DNA of 64,000 nucleotides, taken from NCBI RefSeq assembly GCF_002933295.1, contig NZ_PSSW01000005.1, positions 124,001 through 188,000 on the forward strand. The letters run 5' to 3'. Under the pieces are notes generated by a model. That model saw only the letters and a program-made list of their open reading frames with translations, searched no databases and was not told the origin of the DNA. The DNA comes from Marinobacter flavimaris. GTDB lineage: Bacteria; Pseudomonadota; Gammaproteobacteria; Pseudomonadales; Oleiphilaceae. Shown one piece after another: positions 26,101 through 34,651 of the stretch (position 1 is the stretch's first letter; every line of letters begins with the position of its first letter). Made by a program: the position numbers and the translations under genes.

Positions 26101-27702
26101 CTAGCTGGCTGCTCGCGAGAGTCTTTGAGCCAACCTTGTACTGTTCCGTGCCGCCAGGGCGTAAACCGACAGCTGCGGATTTGCCCCGATGCTGGTGGGG
26201 AAGATCGAGGCATCGTGGATGCTGAGGTTGCTGACCTGGTGGTGTTCACCAAAGCCGTTGACGACCGAGTTTTGCGGATTGCTTCCCATGGCGCAGCCGC
26301 CCATCTGGTGGGCGGTGAACAGGCGGACGCGGTGGGGTGCCATGGGGAGCTGGTCGATGGCGGCTTTGGCGTCGGTCCAGTTGGTGTACCAGTCGGAATC
26401 CAGGTGCATCAGGCGGACTTTTTCGGCACCGGCGGCGAACTGGATTTCGGCCATGGTGTGGAAGGCTTCGCGGATGCCCTTCCAGAGGTAGTCGCTGACG
26501 GGGTAGTCCAGTACCGGACTGCCGTCGTCGCGGAGGGAGACTGTGCCGCCGGGGCTTTCGGGGTGGAAGCCGTCCCGGAGCAGGGCGATGACGGACTGCA
26601 TGTGGGGCAGGCCGGCCATGTTGTTGATCTGGGTTTCGCCGTGGCCGGGTATGACGCCGCTGGACATGCCCGGGTGCAGCGGTGGCACCTCGAGTTTGTA
26701 ACCAACCGGGCCGTCGACGCCGTTTCGGAAGTTGAATTCGTCCGAGTAGATGGACTGGGGCGCGCCATAGAACGGATCGACGCGCTGAGGCATCTGGGCG
26801 ACGGTGGCGTTGACCGGATGGATGAACGAACGCTTGCCGATCCGCTGGTGCGGGTCCGGGATGTCGGAGCGGAGCAGCAGGCCGGGGCTGCCGATGGCGC
26901 TGGCGGCGACCACGAAGTGTCGGGCTTTGAGCGTGACCTTGATCCCGGTCGGGGTGACGCCATCATCCGCAAAGGCAGAGGCTTCCAGGTGGTCGATCTT
27001 GTCCTCGTTCATTACCAGGCGGTCGGCGCGCAGGCTGTGGAACAGCCGGGCGTTGTTATCGAGCGCCCCCGGAATGGTGGTCATCAGGGCGCCCTGTTTG
27101 GCGTTGGTCGGGCAGCCGACGCCGCAATAGCCCAGGTTCCAGCAGCCTTTCACATTGCGGGGAATGATCTGCCAGCTGTAACCCAGTTTTTCGCAGCCCT
27201 GGCGCAAGATGTCGTTGTTGACGTTCGGGTCGACCTGCCACGGGGCCATGGAGTGGCGTTCTTCCCGGCCATCGAACCAGGGCGCCATGGCGTCCGGCCG
27301 AAGTTCGTCCAGGCCAAACTGCTCGGCCCAGTAATTGAGCGTGGGCGCCGGTGTCCGGAAACTGGAAGTCCAGTTTACCGTGGTGGAACCGCCCACGCAG
27401 CGGCCTTGCAAAATGGCGATTGCCCCGTCCCGGGTTACCCGGCTCATGCCTTCCTGGTAAAGGTTGGCATAGGAGGTCTGCTCGTCCATCTTGAAGTCTT
27501 TCTGATAGTAAAGCCGGCCCTCCTCCACGAGTATCACGGACAACCCGCTGCGGGCCAGAATCTCGGCGGTGGTGCCGCCACCGGCGCCGGTTCCGATAAC
27601 AACAACGTCCGCTTCTGCGGTCAGGTTTTGCGTCAGGAGGGCGCTATCGGTGACGTTCCAGCCTGATTCCAGGCCCTGGGCAATACGATCGGTCAATGAC
27701 AT
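26101..27702 (-). CDS. laoA: Long-chain alcohol oxidase/dehydrogenase, GMC family (LaoA)
   Basis: A GMC flavoprotein of 533 residues that oxidises long-chain alcohols to aldehydes in the lao pathway. The FAD-binding fold is VVIGTGAGGGTTAEILARSG (about 34-53), with GRCVGGSTTVNW next; the C-terminal half has HQMGGCAMG, VSNLSIHDASIFPTS and GANPQLSVYALA, typical of the GMC C-terminal domain. Its order with laoB, laoC and divergent laoR, next to coaD, matches what I recall of PA0364-PA0367 in P. aeruginosa, where these genes serve oxidation of long-chain alcohols from alkanes and dodecyl sulfate. GGAG lies before the ATG. Confidence 0.85.
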   Translation of the reverse strand: MSLTDRIAQGLESGWNVTDSALLTQNLTAEADVVVIGTGAGGGTTAEILARSGLSVILVEEGRLYYQKDFKMDEQTSYANLYQEGMSRVTRDGAIAILQGRCVGGSTTVNWTSSFRTPAPTLNYWAEQFGLDELRPDAMAPWFDGREERHSMAPWQVDPNVNNDILRQGCEKLGYSWQIIPRNVKGCWNLGYCGVGCPTNAKQGALMTTIPGALDNNARLFHSLRADRLVMNEDKIDHLEASAFADDGVTPTGIKVTLKARHFVVAASAIGSPGLLLRSDIPDPHQRIGKRSFIHPVNATVAQMPQRVDPFYGAPQSIYSDEFNFRNGVDGPVGYKLEVPPLHPGMSSGVIPGHGETQINNMAGLPHMQSVIALLRDGFHPESPGGTVSLRDDGSPVLDYPVSDYLWKGIREAFHTMAEIQFAAGAEKVRLMHLDSDWYTNWTDAKAAIDQLPMAPHRVRLFTAHQMGGCAMGSNPQNSVVNGFGEHHQVSNLSIHDASIFPTSIGANPQLSVYALAARNSTRLAQRLSRAAS

Positions 27703-27730
27703 GTTTGTGCTCCGTCAGATCAGCTGGCAA

Positions 27731-28369
27731 TCAGGCGTTTTGGAATTGTGGCAATGCGTCGACCGCGTATTGCGGTGGTCCGGGATAGCCGGACAGGTGC
27801 CAGAAATCCCGATAGCCATAAAACGCCACGTTGCTGATCTTGGTCAGCGCAATGTAGCCGTTGTTGAACAGCCCGATACGGCTGGTGCGCCAGCGCTCCA
27901 GAAACGCGTCGGCTTCCGCCGTTGTCACATTCGGCCAGCTGGACCAGACCCGGGCAACGGTCACCCGGGTGAGCCCGAAGTTCAGCAGGTCAAACAGTTG
28001 CCGCAGTTCCTTCTGGTTAGCTGGTCCGAACTTGTGGATGCCGGCATCAATCCGCTCGATCGTCCCGGCAATTGCCAGGTTTCTGGCCTGTGGCTGCTCT
28101 GGCAAACCCGGCCCAATCATGGCGGGCAACAAGGCCTCGAACAGCGCAATGTCATCCTCGTTTAAAAACCGGAACTGGTAGCTGGCGTCCATCCGGGTGC
28201 CAACGGCACTCAGCCGGCCCGCCGGCTGAGTGGCGCATCCGCTAAGCCCGGCGGTGACGCTGACGGTGCCCAGAAACACGGCACCGCCAAGTCCGGTTTT
28301 TAGAAAGCTTCGGCGGTTGAGATCGGCAAATTGAGGGTGTCCTGACGGATCAGGGATCTGTTTCTGCAT
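27731..28369 (-). CDS. laoB: LaoB, Tat-exported lipoprotein partner of LaoA
   Basis: A 212-residue exported protein with a twin-arginine signal (NRRSFLKTGLGGAVFLG) followed by a lipobox (AGLSGC), so it may be both Tat-exported and lipidated. The remainder (FLNEDDIALFEALLPAMIG and later YWxL-type aromatic segments) resembles the small subunit family of gluconate 2-dehydrogenase-like enzymes, which accompany GMC flavoproteins. It lies 28 bases upstream of laoA, and a joint role with LaoA at the membrane is likely. No haem or metal motif is visible. Confidence 0.8.
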   Translation of the reverse strand: MQKQIPDPSGHPQFADLNRRSFLKTGLGGAVFLGTVSVTAGLSGCATQPAGRLSAVGTRMDASYQFRFLNEDDIALFEALLPAMIGPGLPEQPQARNLAIAGTIERIDAGIHKFGPANQKELRQLFDLLNFGLTRVTVARVWSSWPNVTTAEADAFLERWRTSRIGLFNNGYIALTKISNVAFYGYRDFWHLSGYPGPPQYAVDALPQFQNA

Positions 28370-28417
28370 GGGTGTGTTCTCGTTATTGTTTTTGGATAGC
28401 GGGGAAAATGCTGAATC

Positions 28418-28525
28418 GTCGCGGGCTGGTAGCCCCTTCCAAAACTGTGCAAAACAGGGATGTTTTGCTCAAGCCTACACGGACGTATTCACGGCGTGTT
28501 TTGGAAGGGGCTACCAGCCCGCGAC
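28418..28525 (+). repeat. Palindromic GGA-hairpin element, copy D
   Basis: Arms 28418-28445 and 28498-28525 pair perfectly over 28 bases. The core (28446-28497, 52 bases) is inverted relative to copies A-C: here the plus strand carries the GGA loops, as GCAAAAC-AGGGAU-GUUUUGC (a 7-pair stem) and UAC-ACGGAC-GUA. It lies between laoC (stop at 28539) and laoB (start at 28369), both on the minus strand, so its GGA strand is antisense to lao transcription. It is the only copy with that arrangement. Confidence 0.9.
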
Positions 28526-28538
28526 AGACTCCGAGTTC

Positions 28539-29984
28539 TCAGCGGATAAAGAACTTGTAAACCAATTTGTGCGCAGTTGTCCCATGGGGCGCATAGACAA
28601 ACTTGCCGCTGTTGAATTTCTGCTTGGTGAAAATGGCCCGGTGATGGGAGAAGGTCAGGAACCCCTCACGGCCGTGATAGTGCCCCATGCCGGAATCACC
28701 GATGCCACCGAAAGGCAGATCATCCTGGGCTACGTGCATCAGGGAATCGTTGATGCACATGCCTCCAGAGTGGGTGTTATCCACCACATGCTGCTGCTGG
28801 GTCTTGTCGTACCCGAAGAAATACAGCGCCAGAGGCCGCGGACGATCATTGATGTAGTGAATGGCTTCATCCAGGCTGCCGTAACTGACGATCGGCAGAA
28901 TCGGACCGAAGATCTCATCCTGCATCACCTTCATATCCGGAGTGGTGTTCAGCACCAGCGTCAGGGGCAGTTTTCGGGTGCCGTCCTTCAGATTCTCCCG
29001 GGCAGGGTTGATCTCCACCAATTCGGCGCCTTTCTCCCGGGCGTCCTCAAGGTAGCCTTGCAGTCGATCGTACTGCCGCTCATTGATGATGGCAGTGAAG
29101 TCGTCATTGTCCCGCAGGCTGGGATACATCTCGGAAAAACGGGCACGGAACTCGTCGACAAACGACTGCACCCGGTCAGCGGGGCAAAGGACGTAATCGG
29201 GCGCCACGCAGGTCTGGCCGGCATTGAAAGCCTTGCCAAAGGCGATTCTCTGGGCCGCGTCTTCCATGGGCACATCCGGGGAGACCACGGCCGGGGATTT
29301 GCCTCCCAGCTCCAGGGTGACCGGTGTCAGATTTTCCGCTGCGGCCTTCATGACCAGCTTGCCCACCGACGTAGAACCTGTGAACAGCAGATGATCAAAC
29401 GGACGTGACGAGAAGTCTGCAGCCACGTCGGCCTCGCCATTAATAACCGAGACCAGGTCCTCCGGGAAGCTGGCTTCAATCAGCTCCTTGAACAGGGCCG
29501 AGGTGTGTGGCGTGTACTCCGACATCTTGATCATGGTGCGGTTGCCCGCTGCCAGAGATGCGACCAGTGGGCCCACCGCCAGGTACAGAGGGTAGTTCCA
29601 GGGCACGATCACGCCAACCACACCCTTGGGCTGGTAGTGGACCTTGTTGCTGGCGGGCTGGAATAGCACGGAGACGTGGCGCCTGGACGGCTTCATCCAG
29701 CCGCTGAGGCTCTTCAGGGTGTAGTTGATGCCCTGGATCGACGGCATGACCTCGGCAATCAGGGATTCGTCCTTCGAGCGGCAGCTGAAATCCCGGTCGA
29801 TGGCATCCAGAAGCCTGTCCTGGTTGTTGAGCAGAACCCGCTTGAGGCGTTTCAGGTTCTCCTGCCGCTCGGCAAGGGAGGGCATCGGATTGTTGCGGAA
29901 CGCCTTTTTCTGATCCTCAAACACGCGGTGGGTGTGCTGGATCTGTTTCTTGCTCTCGGTGAGCTGGACGACAGTGGCTCCCAT
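28539..29984 (-). CDS. laoC: Aldehyde dehydrogenase, coniferyl aldehyde dehydrogenase type (LaoC)
   Basis: An NAD(P)-dependent aldehyde dehydrogenase of 481 residues, predicted to oxidise the long-chain aldehyde made by LaoA to a fatty acid. Family marks: VVGVIVPWNYPLYLAVGPL, the glycine motif LLFTGSTSVGKLVM, the general base in VTLELGGKSPAV and the catalytic cysteine in FNAGQTCVAPDYV. The C-terminus (FLTFSHHRAIFTKQK) is typical of the coniferyl aldehyde dehydrogenase branch, which includes fatty aldehyde enzymes. GAGGAG lies before the ATG. It is the first gene after the lao promoter. Confidence 0.9.
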   Translation of the reverse strand: MGATVVQLTESKKQIQHTHRVFEDQKKAFRNNPMPSLAERQENLKRLKRVLLNNQDRLLDAIDRDFSCRSKDESLIAEVMPSIQGINYTLKSLSGWMKPSRRHVSVLFQPASNKVHYQPKGVVGVIVPWNYPLYLAVGPLVASLAAGNRTMIKMSEYTPHTSALFKELIEASFPEDLVSVINGEADVAADFSSRPFDHLLFTGSTSVGKLVMKAAAENLTPVTLELGGKSPAVVSPDVPMEDAAQRIAFGKAFNAGQTCVAPDYVLCPADRVQSFVDEFRARFSEMYPSLRDNDDFTAIINERQYDRLQGYLEDAREKGAELVEINPARENLKDGTRKLPLTLVLNTTPDMKVMQDEIFGPILPIVSYGSLDEAIHYINDRPRPLALYFFGYDKTQQQHVVDNTHSGGMCINDSLMHVAQDDLPFGGIGDSGMGHYHGREGFLTFSHHRAIFTKQKFNSGKFVYAPHGTTAHKLVYKFFIR

Positions 29985-30070
29985 GATGCTTTCTCCTCAT
30001 TGGTGCCGATCAGAGTCCGTCGGCGACCTGTTATTCCAGATATTGAAAGGCTGGCGAAAAAATACTCAAT

Positions 30071-30114
30071 TTGCGTCTGGGGGTATTATTAGAGTATATA
30101 CTCTAGTGAGTCAA
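30071..30114. promoter_or_regulatory. Divergent lao promoters with 16-base palindromic operator
   Basis: For laoCBA (minus strand) TTGACT (30109-30114) and AATAAT (30085-30090) are 18 bases apart. The perfect palindrome TAGAGTATATACTCTA (30090-30105) fills that spacer. For laoR (plus strand) TTGCGT (30071-30076) and TATATA (30095-30100) are 18 bases apart, with the -10 inside the same palindrome. One repressor bound here would shut both directions. LaoR, the divergent TetR protein, is the natural candidate. Confidence 0.65.
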
Positions 30115-30143
30115 GCGGAGGCGGATGGCGAATCGGGCCATCT

Positions 30144-30857
30144 GTGAGCGACACAACAACAAACGCCGACGGGTCTATGAAGACAAGAGACAAAATTCTG
30201 CTCTCCAGCCTGGAGCTTTTTAACGAACGTGGCGAGCGCAACGTCACGACCAACCATATTGCGGCGCACCTGGCCATCTCGCCGGGCAACCTGTATTACC
30301 ACTTCCGCAACAAGTCGGACATCATTTACGAGATCTTTCTGGAATACGAAAAACTGGTGGATTTCTACCTGGATATTCCGGAAGACCGGGCGATGACCCT
30401 GGACGACATGACCTTCTACCTGGAGTCGGTCTTCGACGGTCTCTGGAGTTATCGGTTCTTCCACCGGGATCTGGAATACCTTCTCGATAGTGATCAGAGG
30501 CTGCGTCAGGACTATCGGGATTTCACCAACCGCTGTCTGGCGTCCATCAGTCGTATCTTCGAGAAGCTGGCGGAAGCAGGCATTATTGAACCCCAGGAAG
30601 AGGATCTCCGATCGGCCATGTCGCTGAACGTGTGGCTGGTTATAACCAACTGGATGGCTTTCCTGAAGACAGCACATGCGGCCGAGGCATCCGCCTGCCT
30701 GACGCTAACGGAGCTGAAGCAGGGCATTTACCAGGTGCTCACTCTGGAAATTCCCTATCTCACCCCGGCGTATCGCGAGCGTGTTATGGCGCTGAGAGAA
30801 AAGTACCGGCCGTCGCTTCATGAACTGGGCGACACCGGCACCGGGGTTTATAAGTGA
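30144..30857 (+). CDS. laoR: TetR-family regulator of the lao genes (LaoR)
   Basis: A 237-residue TetR-type regulator. The DNA-binding region is NVTTNHIAAHLAISPGNLYYHFRNKSDIIYEIF (about 34-66); the rest is a helical ligand domain starting YEKLVDFYLDIPEDR. It is divergent from laoC across a shared promoter region with a perfect palindrome, as expected for the local repressor; fatty acyl-CoA is a plausible ligand by analogy. The start is either the GTG at 30144 or the ATG at 30177 (MKTRDKILL); neither has a clear ribosome site. Confidence 0.85.
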   Translation: MSDTTTNADGSMKTRDKILLSSLELFNERGERNVTTNHIAAHLAISPGNLYYHFRNKSDIIYEIFLEYEKLVDFYLDIPEDRAMTLDDMTFYLESVFDGLWSYRFFHRDLEYLLDSDQRLRQDYRDFTNRCLASISRIFEKLAEAGIIEPQEEDLRSAMSLNVWLVITNWMAFLKTAHAAEASACLTLTELKQGIYQVLTLEIPYLTPAYRERVMALREKYRPSLHELGDTGTGVYK

Positions 30858-31003
30858 AACCCGAAAATGTGGTCAAAAAACGATCTATTCCGGAACTTTT
30901 GTCGAACACTACAGTCATATGGAGTGACGTTGGGAATTCGGACATTCCTTGCGTCTCCTGAGTGCGATCTCAGGTTTTAGCACGTCGCAAACCCTGACGT
31001 TTC

Positions 31004-31034
31004 ACCGGTCTGCTTTCTGGCAGACCGGTTTTTT
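31004..31034 (+). terminator. Rho-independent terminator in the laoR-dctP gap
   Basis: The 10-pair stem ACCGGTCTGC / GCAGACCGGT with a 6-base loop is followed by TTTTT. It ends about 175 bases after the laoR stop, so it terminates laoR or a short transcript from the gap, and isolates the following TRAP operon. Confidence 0.8.
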
Positions 31035-31065
31035 AATCCTCGCTGTTTCCTGCTCGAAAACACCC

Positions 31066-31094
31066 TTGTAAGTGGTTTCCGAATTCGATAGGCT
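31066..31094 (+). promoter_or_regulatory. Predicted promoter of the TRAP/gluconate operon
   Basis: TTGTAA (31066-31071) and TAGGCT (31089-31094) are 17 bases apart. The expected start site near 31101 falls inside the GntR-type palindrome at 31099-31114, a geometry typical of repression. The -10 keeps only the three most conserved positions. Confidence 0.45.
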
Positions 31095-31098
31095 TCTG

Positions 31099-31114
31099 AT
31101 GTTACCGGTAACAT
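31099..31114. promoter_or_regulatory. GntR-type operator
   Basis: ATGTTACCGGTAACAT is a perfect 16-base palindrome 34 bases before the dctP start. It closely resembles the operator of the LacI-family gluconate repressor GntR (ATGTTACC-type half sites). A LacI-family regulator gene closes this same operon, so autoregulation and control of the transporter and kinase are likely. Confidence 0.78.
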
Positions 31115-31147
31115 ATGCCGGCACAAAAACAATCAGGAGACGCTATT

Positions 31148-32158
31148 ATGTTCCCGACCCGACTCGCGACTGGCCTACTGTCAGCTGCACTTGCCTTTAA
31201 CGCCTTCGCGGCGGACTATACCTTCAAGTTCCAGTCCTCCGACCCCGCTGGCGTCAAGAACTTCGAGATTCAGCAGCAATGGGCTGACCGTGTCGAAGAA
31301 ATGACCGGTGGCCGCGTTGCCATTGATCTTCTGCCTGTGGGCAGCGTGGTAAGCCATACCGAAACTCTCGGTGCCATGAATATGGGCGTCCTGGATGGCC
31401 ATGTATCGGTGACCGGTTATTTTTCCGGCAAAGATCCCGCGTTCGGGCTCATTGGCAATACCGTGGGCGCCTGGTCCAGCCCGGACCAGCTCATCGATTA
31501 CATCAATTATGGCGGGGGCTATGAGCTGATGAACGAGCTCTACGCGCCCTATGGCGTGAAGTTTGTTGGCGGTGGTGGCACTGGCCTGGAGTCGTTTGTT
31601 TCGAAGAAACCGCTGGATGGTGTTGAAGACTTGAAAGGCCTCAAGATGCGTGCACCCGAAGGTTTGGTGCAGTCGGTATTTGCCGCCGCCGGGGCGGCGC
31701 CAGTGAACCTGCCGGGTTCCGAGGTCTACACCGCACTGAGCAAGGGTGTTATCGATGCTGCCGACTATACGGTGTTTTCCACCAACCACGAAGCCGGCCT
31801 GCACGAGATTGCCCCGCATCCGGTGTACCCTGGCTTCCACTCCCTGCCGCTGATCGAAATTGCCATGAACCTGGAAGATTGGGAAGAGCTTCCCAAGGAC
31901 ATTCAGACGATCATGACCGTCTCGGCCCGGGACTTCGCCCAGGATATCAGCACCCAGCTGGCCATGGCGGACAAGAAGGCCGTCAGGGAAGCACGCGCCA
32001 ATCCGGATATCACCGTTCATGACTGGTCGGCGGAAGAGCGCCGGAAGTTTCGGACCATTGCCCGGGACCAGTGGAAGAAATACGCTGAGCAATCCCCCAA
32101 TGCCGAGAAAGTCTATCAGTCGGTAACCGGCTATCTGGAATCCCAGGGCCTGCTCTAA
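31148..32158 (+). CDS. dctP: TRAP transporter solute-binding protein (DctP family)
   Basis: Periplasmic binding protein of a TRAP uptake system, about 336 residues. The signal peptide is LATGLLSAALAFNAFAAD. The mature part has FEIQQQWADRVEEMTGGRVAIDLLPVGSVV and, near residue 170, GLKMRAPEGLVQSVFAAAGAAPVNLPGSEVY, which holds the arginine that binds the substrate carboxylate. The ATG at 31148 with AGGAG 8 bases upstream is preferred over an ATG at 31115. Linked to dctQ, dctM, gluconokinase and a GntR-like repressor, so gluconate or a related sugar acid is the likely substrate. Confidence 0.9.
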   Translation: MFPTRLATGLLSAALAFNAFAADYTFKFQSSDPAGVKNFEIQQQWADRVEEMTGGRVAIDLLPVGSVVSHTETLGAMNMGVLDGHVSVTGYFSGKDPAFGLIGNTVGAWSSPDQLIDYINYGGGYELMNELYAPYGVKFVGGGGTGLESFVSKKPLDGVEDLKGLKMRAPEGLVQSVFAAAGAAPVNLPGSEVYTALSKGVIDAADYTVFSTNHEAGLHEIAPHPVYPGFHSLPLIEIAMNLEDWEELPKDIQTIMTVSARDFAQDISTQLAMADKKAVREARANPDITVHDWSAEERRKFRTIARDQWKKYAEQSPNAEKVYQSVTGYLESQGLL

Positions 32159-32219
32159 AGGCAATGCCCCGTAACCAGTAACCGGGCAGGCAGGGCCTGC
32201 CCGGTGCGCGGAGTTCATT

Positions 32220-32822
32220 ATGTCTGCTGCAAACCTTTCCTCCGGCCCGGAGCGCACTCCGGGCCAGGGTGATCTGCTGCCCGAATCCGACGAGGATATC
32301 GGCTTTACCCGCCTTGACCGCGCCATTGTCTGGCTGGGGAAAAAGCTGAGCCTGGTATTCGCGTTGATCGTCCTGGTGTCTTTCTACGAGATTGTCCGCC
32401 GATATGTGTTCGGTTCGCCGACGCTCTGGGTGCATGAAACGGTGACCTTCGCCGGTGCCACCCTGTTCGTGCTGGGTGGGCTCTATGCCCTGGCCACCGA
32501 TCGCCACGTGCGTATTGTGCTGATCTACGACGCAGTGTCCCCGGCCGTCCAGCGTTGGCTGCGGGTGGTTCACCATCTGTTCGGGCTGGCGTTCTGTTCG
32601 ATGCTGCTCTATGCCAGCTGGTTCATGGCCAAGGGGGCTGTCTGGGCGCCCTGGGGCGGCTGGCGGCTGGAGACCTCCGGGTCGGCCTGGAATCCACCGT
32701 TTCCTGCCCTTCTGAAGGTGATCATTCTGGTGGCGATTGCTGTTATGACCCTCCAGTTTGTCCTGCACCTGATTCGTGATCTGCGTGGTCCGGCATCGAC
32801 CGGGGAGAAAGACAATGTTTGA
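32220..32822 (+). CDS. dctQ: TRAP transporter small permease (DctQ family)
   Basis: The four-helix membrane subunit (200 residues) that works with DctM. Hydrophobic segments are visible at about 38-58, 75-95, 118-138 and 160-182, with the pattern FYEIVRRYVFGSPTLWVHE between the first two, typical of the family. GGAG lies 6 bases before the ATG. Its stop overlaps the dctM start by 8 bases, so translation is probably coupled. Confidence 0.9.
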   Translation: MSAANLSSGPERTPGQGDLLPESDEDIGFTRLDRAIVWLGKKLSLVFALIVLVSFYEIVRRYVFGSPTLWVHETVTFAGATLFVLGGLYALATDRHVRIVLIYDAVSPAVQRWLRVVHHLFGLAFCSMLLYASWFMAKGAVWAPWGGWRLETSGSAWNPPFPALLKVIILVAIAVMTLQFVLHLIRDLRGPASTGEKDNV

Positions 32823-34131
32823 GCTGGCTTCCCTCGGAATTGGCTACGGCAGCCTGCTGATGCTGGTGATGCTGATCGTACTGTTGCTGACCGGCATGCA
32901 GCTGGCCTTTGCCACCGGCCTGGTGGCCCTGGTCTTTGCCCTGGGCTGGTTTGGCCCTGACGCGCTGCCGATTGTCAGCAGTCGTCTTTACAGCTTTATC
33001 GGTAACTACGTTTTCCTGGCGGTGCCGATGTTCGTGTTGATGGCGTCGCTACTGGATCATTCCGGCATTGCCCGGGACCTGTTCGATGCCATGGCCCGTT
33101 TTGGCCGCAAGCTGCGCGGTGGTGTCGCCCTCCAGACCCTGGTGGTGGCGGTGATCCTTGCTTCCATGTCGGGGGTGATCGGTGGCGAAACCGTGTTGCT
33201 CGGCATCCTGGCACTGCCGCAGATGTTGCGTCTGGGTTACGATCGCAAGCTGGCGATTGGCACCACCTGTGCCGGTGGTGCGCTGGGCACCATGTTGCCG
33301 CCGAGCATTGTCCTGATCATTTATGGCCTGACCGCAAACGTCTCCATTGGTGACCTTTTCAAGGGCGCGTTCCTGCCCGCGCTGATCCTGGCGCTGCTCT
33401 ACATGGGCTACGTGCTGGTCAGGGTCTGGCTGAAGCCGGAGATGGCCCCCATCCCCTCCGACCAGGACCAGCCGGATACCCCGGCGCCGAACTTCTTCAA
33501 GGCCCTGCTGTTCCCGATTCTGTCGGTGGTGGTCGTGTTGGGCAGCATCTATGGCGGCGTGGCGTCGGTTACCGAGGCATCGGCCCTGGGTGTGCTGGGC
33601 ATTGCCATCAGTACCTGGATCCGGGGCGAACTGTCTCTGGCCATGGTGCGCAAAGCCACCATCAGTACCCTGCGGGTGTGTGGCATGATCATCTGGATTG
33701 GCATCGGCGCCACCGCTCTTGTGGGCGTCTATAACCTGATGGGCGGTATCGAGTTTGTCCGCGAGATGGTGTTTGCGGTCAGTGGCGGCGATGGGCTGAC
33801 CACCATCCTGTTCATGATGTTTATTCTGCTGATTCTGGGCATGTTCCTGGACTGGGTCGGGGTGGCTCTTTTGACCATGCCGATTTTCGTGCCCATTGTC
33901 ACGGAGCTGGGCTACAGCCCGATCTGGTTCGGTGTGGTGTTCTGCATGAATATGCAGGTATCCTTCCTGTCACCGCCCTTTGGCCCGGCCGCGTTCTATC
34001 TGAAAACGGTAACCCCCAAGGACATCACCCTCGGCGAGATTTTCCGGTCGCTACTGCCGTTTATTGCCTTGCAGATTGTTGCGCTGGCCCTGTTGATCGC
34101 ATTCCCGCAACTGGCTTTGTGGTGGCAGTGA
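32815..34131 (+). CDS. dctM: TRAP transporter large permease (DctM family)
   Basis: The main transport subunit, about 438 residues with roughly 12 membrane segments. Marks include VPMFVLMASLLDHSGIARDL, ASMSGVIGGETVLLG, TCAGGALGTMLPPSIVLIIYG and the late DWVGVALLTMPIFVPIV plus LSPPFGPAAFYLKTVTP. The start is the ATG at 32815 (GGGAGAAAGACA before it), overlapping dctQ by 8 bases; the frame runs further upstream without support. gntK starts 1 base after its stop. Confidence 0.93.
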   Translation: MFELASLGIGYGSLLMLVMLIVLLLTGMQLAFATGLVALVFALGWFGPDALPIVSSRLYSFIGNYVFLAVPMFVLMASLLDHSGIARDLFDAMARFGRKLRGGVALQTLVVAVILASMSGVIGGETVLLGILALPQMLRLGYDRKLAIGTTCAGGALGTMLPPSIVLIIYGLTANVSIGDLFKGAFLPALILALLYMGYVLVRVWLKPEMAPIPSDQDQPDTPAPNFFKALLFPILSVVVVLGSIYGGVASVTEASALGVLGIAISTWIRGELSLAMVRKATISTLRVCGMIIWIGIGATALVGVYNLMGGIEFVREMVFAVSGGDGLTTILFMMFILLILGMFLDWVGVALLTMPIFVPIVTELGYSPIWFGVVFCMNMQVSFLSPPFGPAAFYLKTVTPKDITLGEIFRSLLPFIALQIVALALLIAFPQLALWWQ

Positions 34132-34132
34132 T

Positions 34133-34651
34133 ATGAGCGTTTCGAAAATCATCGTCATGGGTGTGTCCGGGTGTGGCAAAAGCCTGATTGGTACCCGGCT
34201 GGCGGAACGTCTTCAGGTGCCGTTTTTCGACGCCGACGACTTTCACAGCCCGGCCAACGTGGCCAAAATGGCCAGCGGTGTGCCGCTGACCGATGCCGAT
34301 CGCAGCGGTTGGCTGGATGATCTGGCAGGGCTGGTCAAGGGTGAGCAAGGCGGTCTGGTGCTGGCATGTTCTGCCCTCAAGCGGGCTTACCGTGACCGGC
34401 TGAGGGCGGGTAATCCGTCACTGCAGTTTGTCTATCTCAAGGGCGACATGGAAACCATCTGGTCCCGGCATTCCAGTCGGGAAGATCACTACTTCAATGG
34501 TCGTTCCATGCTCGAAAGTCAGTTTCGTACGCTGGAGGAGCCGGAACCAGGGGAAGGGGCCATTGTCGTCGACGTCTGCGAGCCGCCCGACCGCATTGTT
34601 GAGCGCTGCCTGGCAGTGCTGAGTACACCCGACCGGAGGCGGAAAAACTGA
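34133..34651 (+). CDS. gntK: Gluconokinase
   Basis: GntK phosphorylates gluconate to 6-phosphogluconate, which enters the Entner-Doudoroff or pentose phosphate pathway. The P-loop is MGVSGCGKSLIGTRLAERL (residues 9-27), followed by FFDADDFHSPANVAKMASGVPLTD, the diagnostic gluconate-kinase stretch, and LACSALKRAYRDRLR. Length 172 is normal. It sits 1 base after dctM and 0 bases before the regulator gene, which ties the TRAP system to gluconate. Confidence 0.94.
   Translation: MSVSKIIVMGVSGCGKSLIGTRLAERLQVPFFDADDFHSPANVAKMASGVPLTDADRSGWLDDLAGLVKGEQGGLVLACSALKRAYRDRLRAGNPSLQFVYLKGDMETIWSRHSSREDHYFNGRSMLESQFRTLEEPEPGEGAIVVDVCEPPDRIVERCLAVLSTPDRRRKN

Noticed and set aside
25951..27666. Long open frame of 571 codons on the plus strand opposite laoA
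   Set aside because: It runs antisense to a clear GMC flavoprotein, starts inside repeat copy C, and its translation is a Gly/Val/Ala/His-rich product with no recognisable motif. High GC third positions explain the open frame.
25934..28525. Copies C and D as ends of a composite transposon carrying laoA-laoB
   Set aside because: Their arms are unrelated, there is no transposase and no target duplication was seen, and the coaD-lao gene order is the same in Pseudomonas as I recall, so the genes are not recent cargo.
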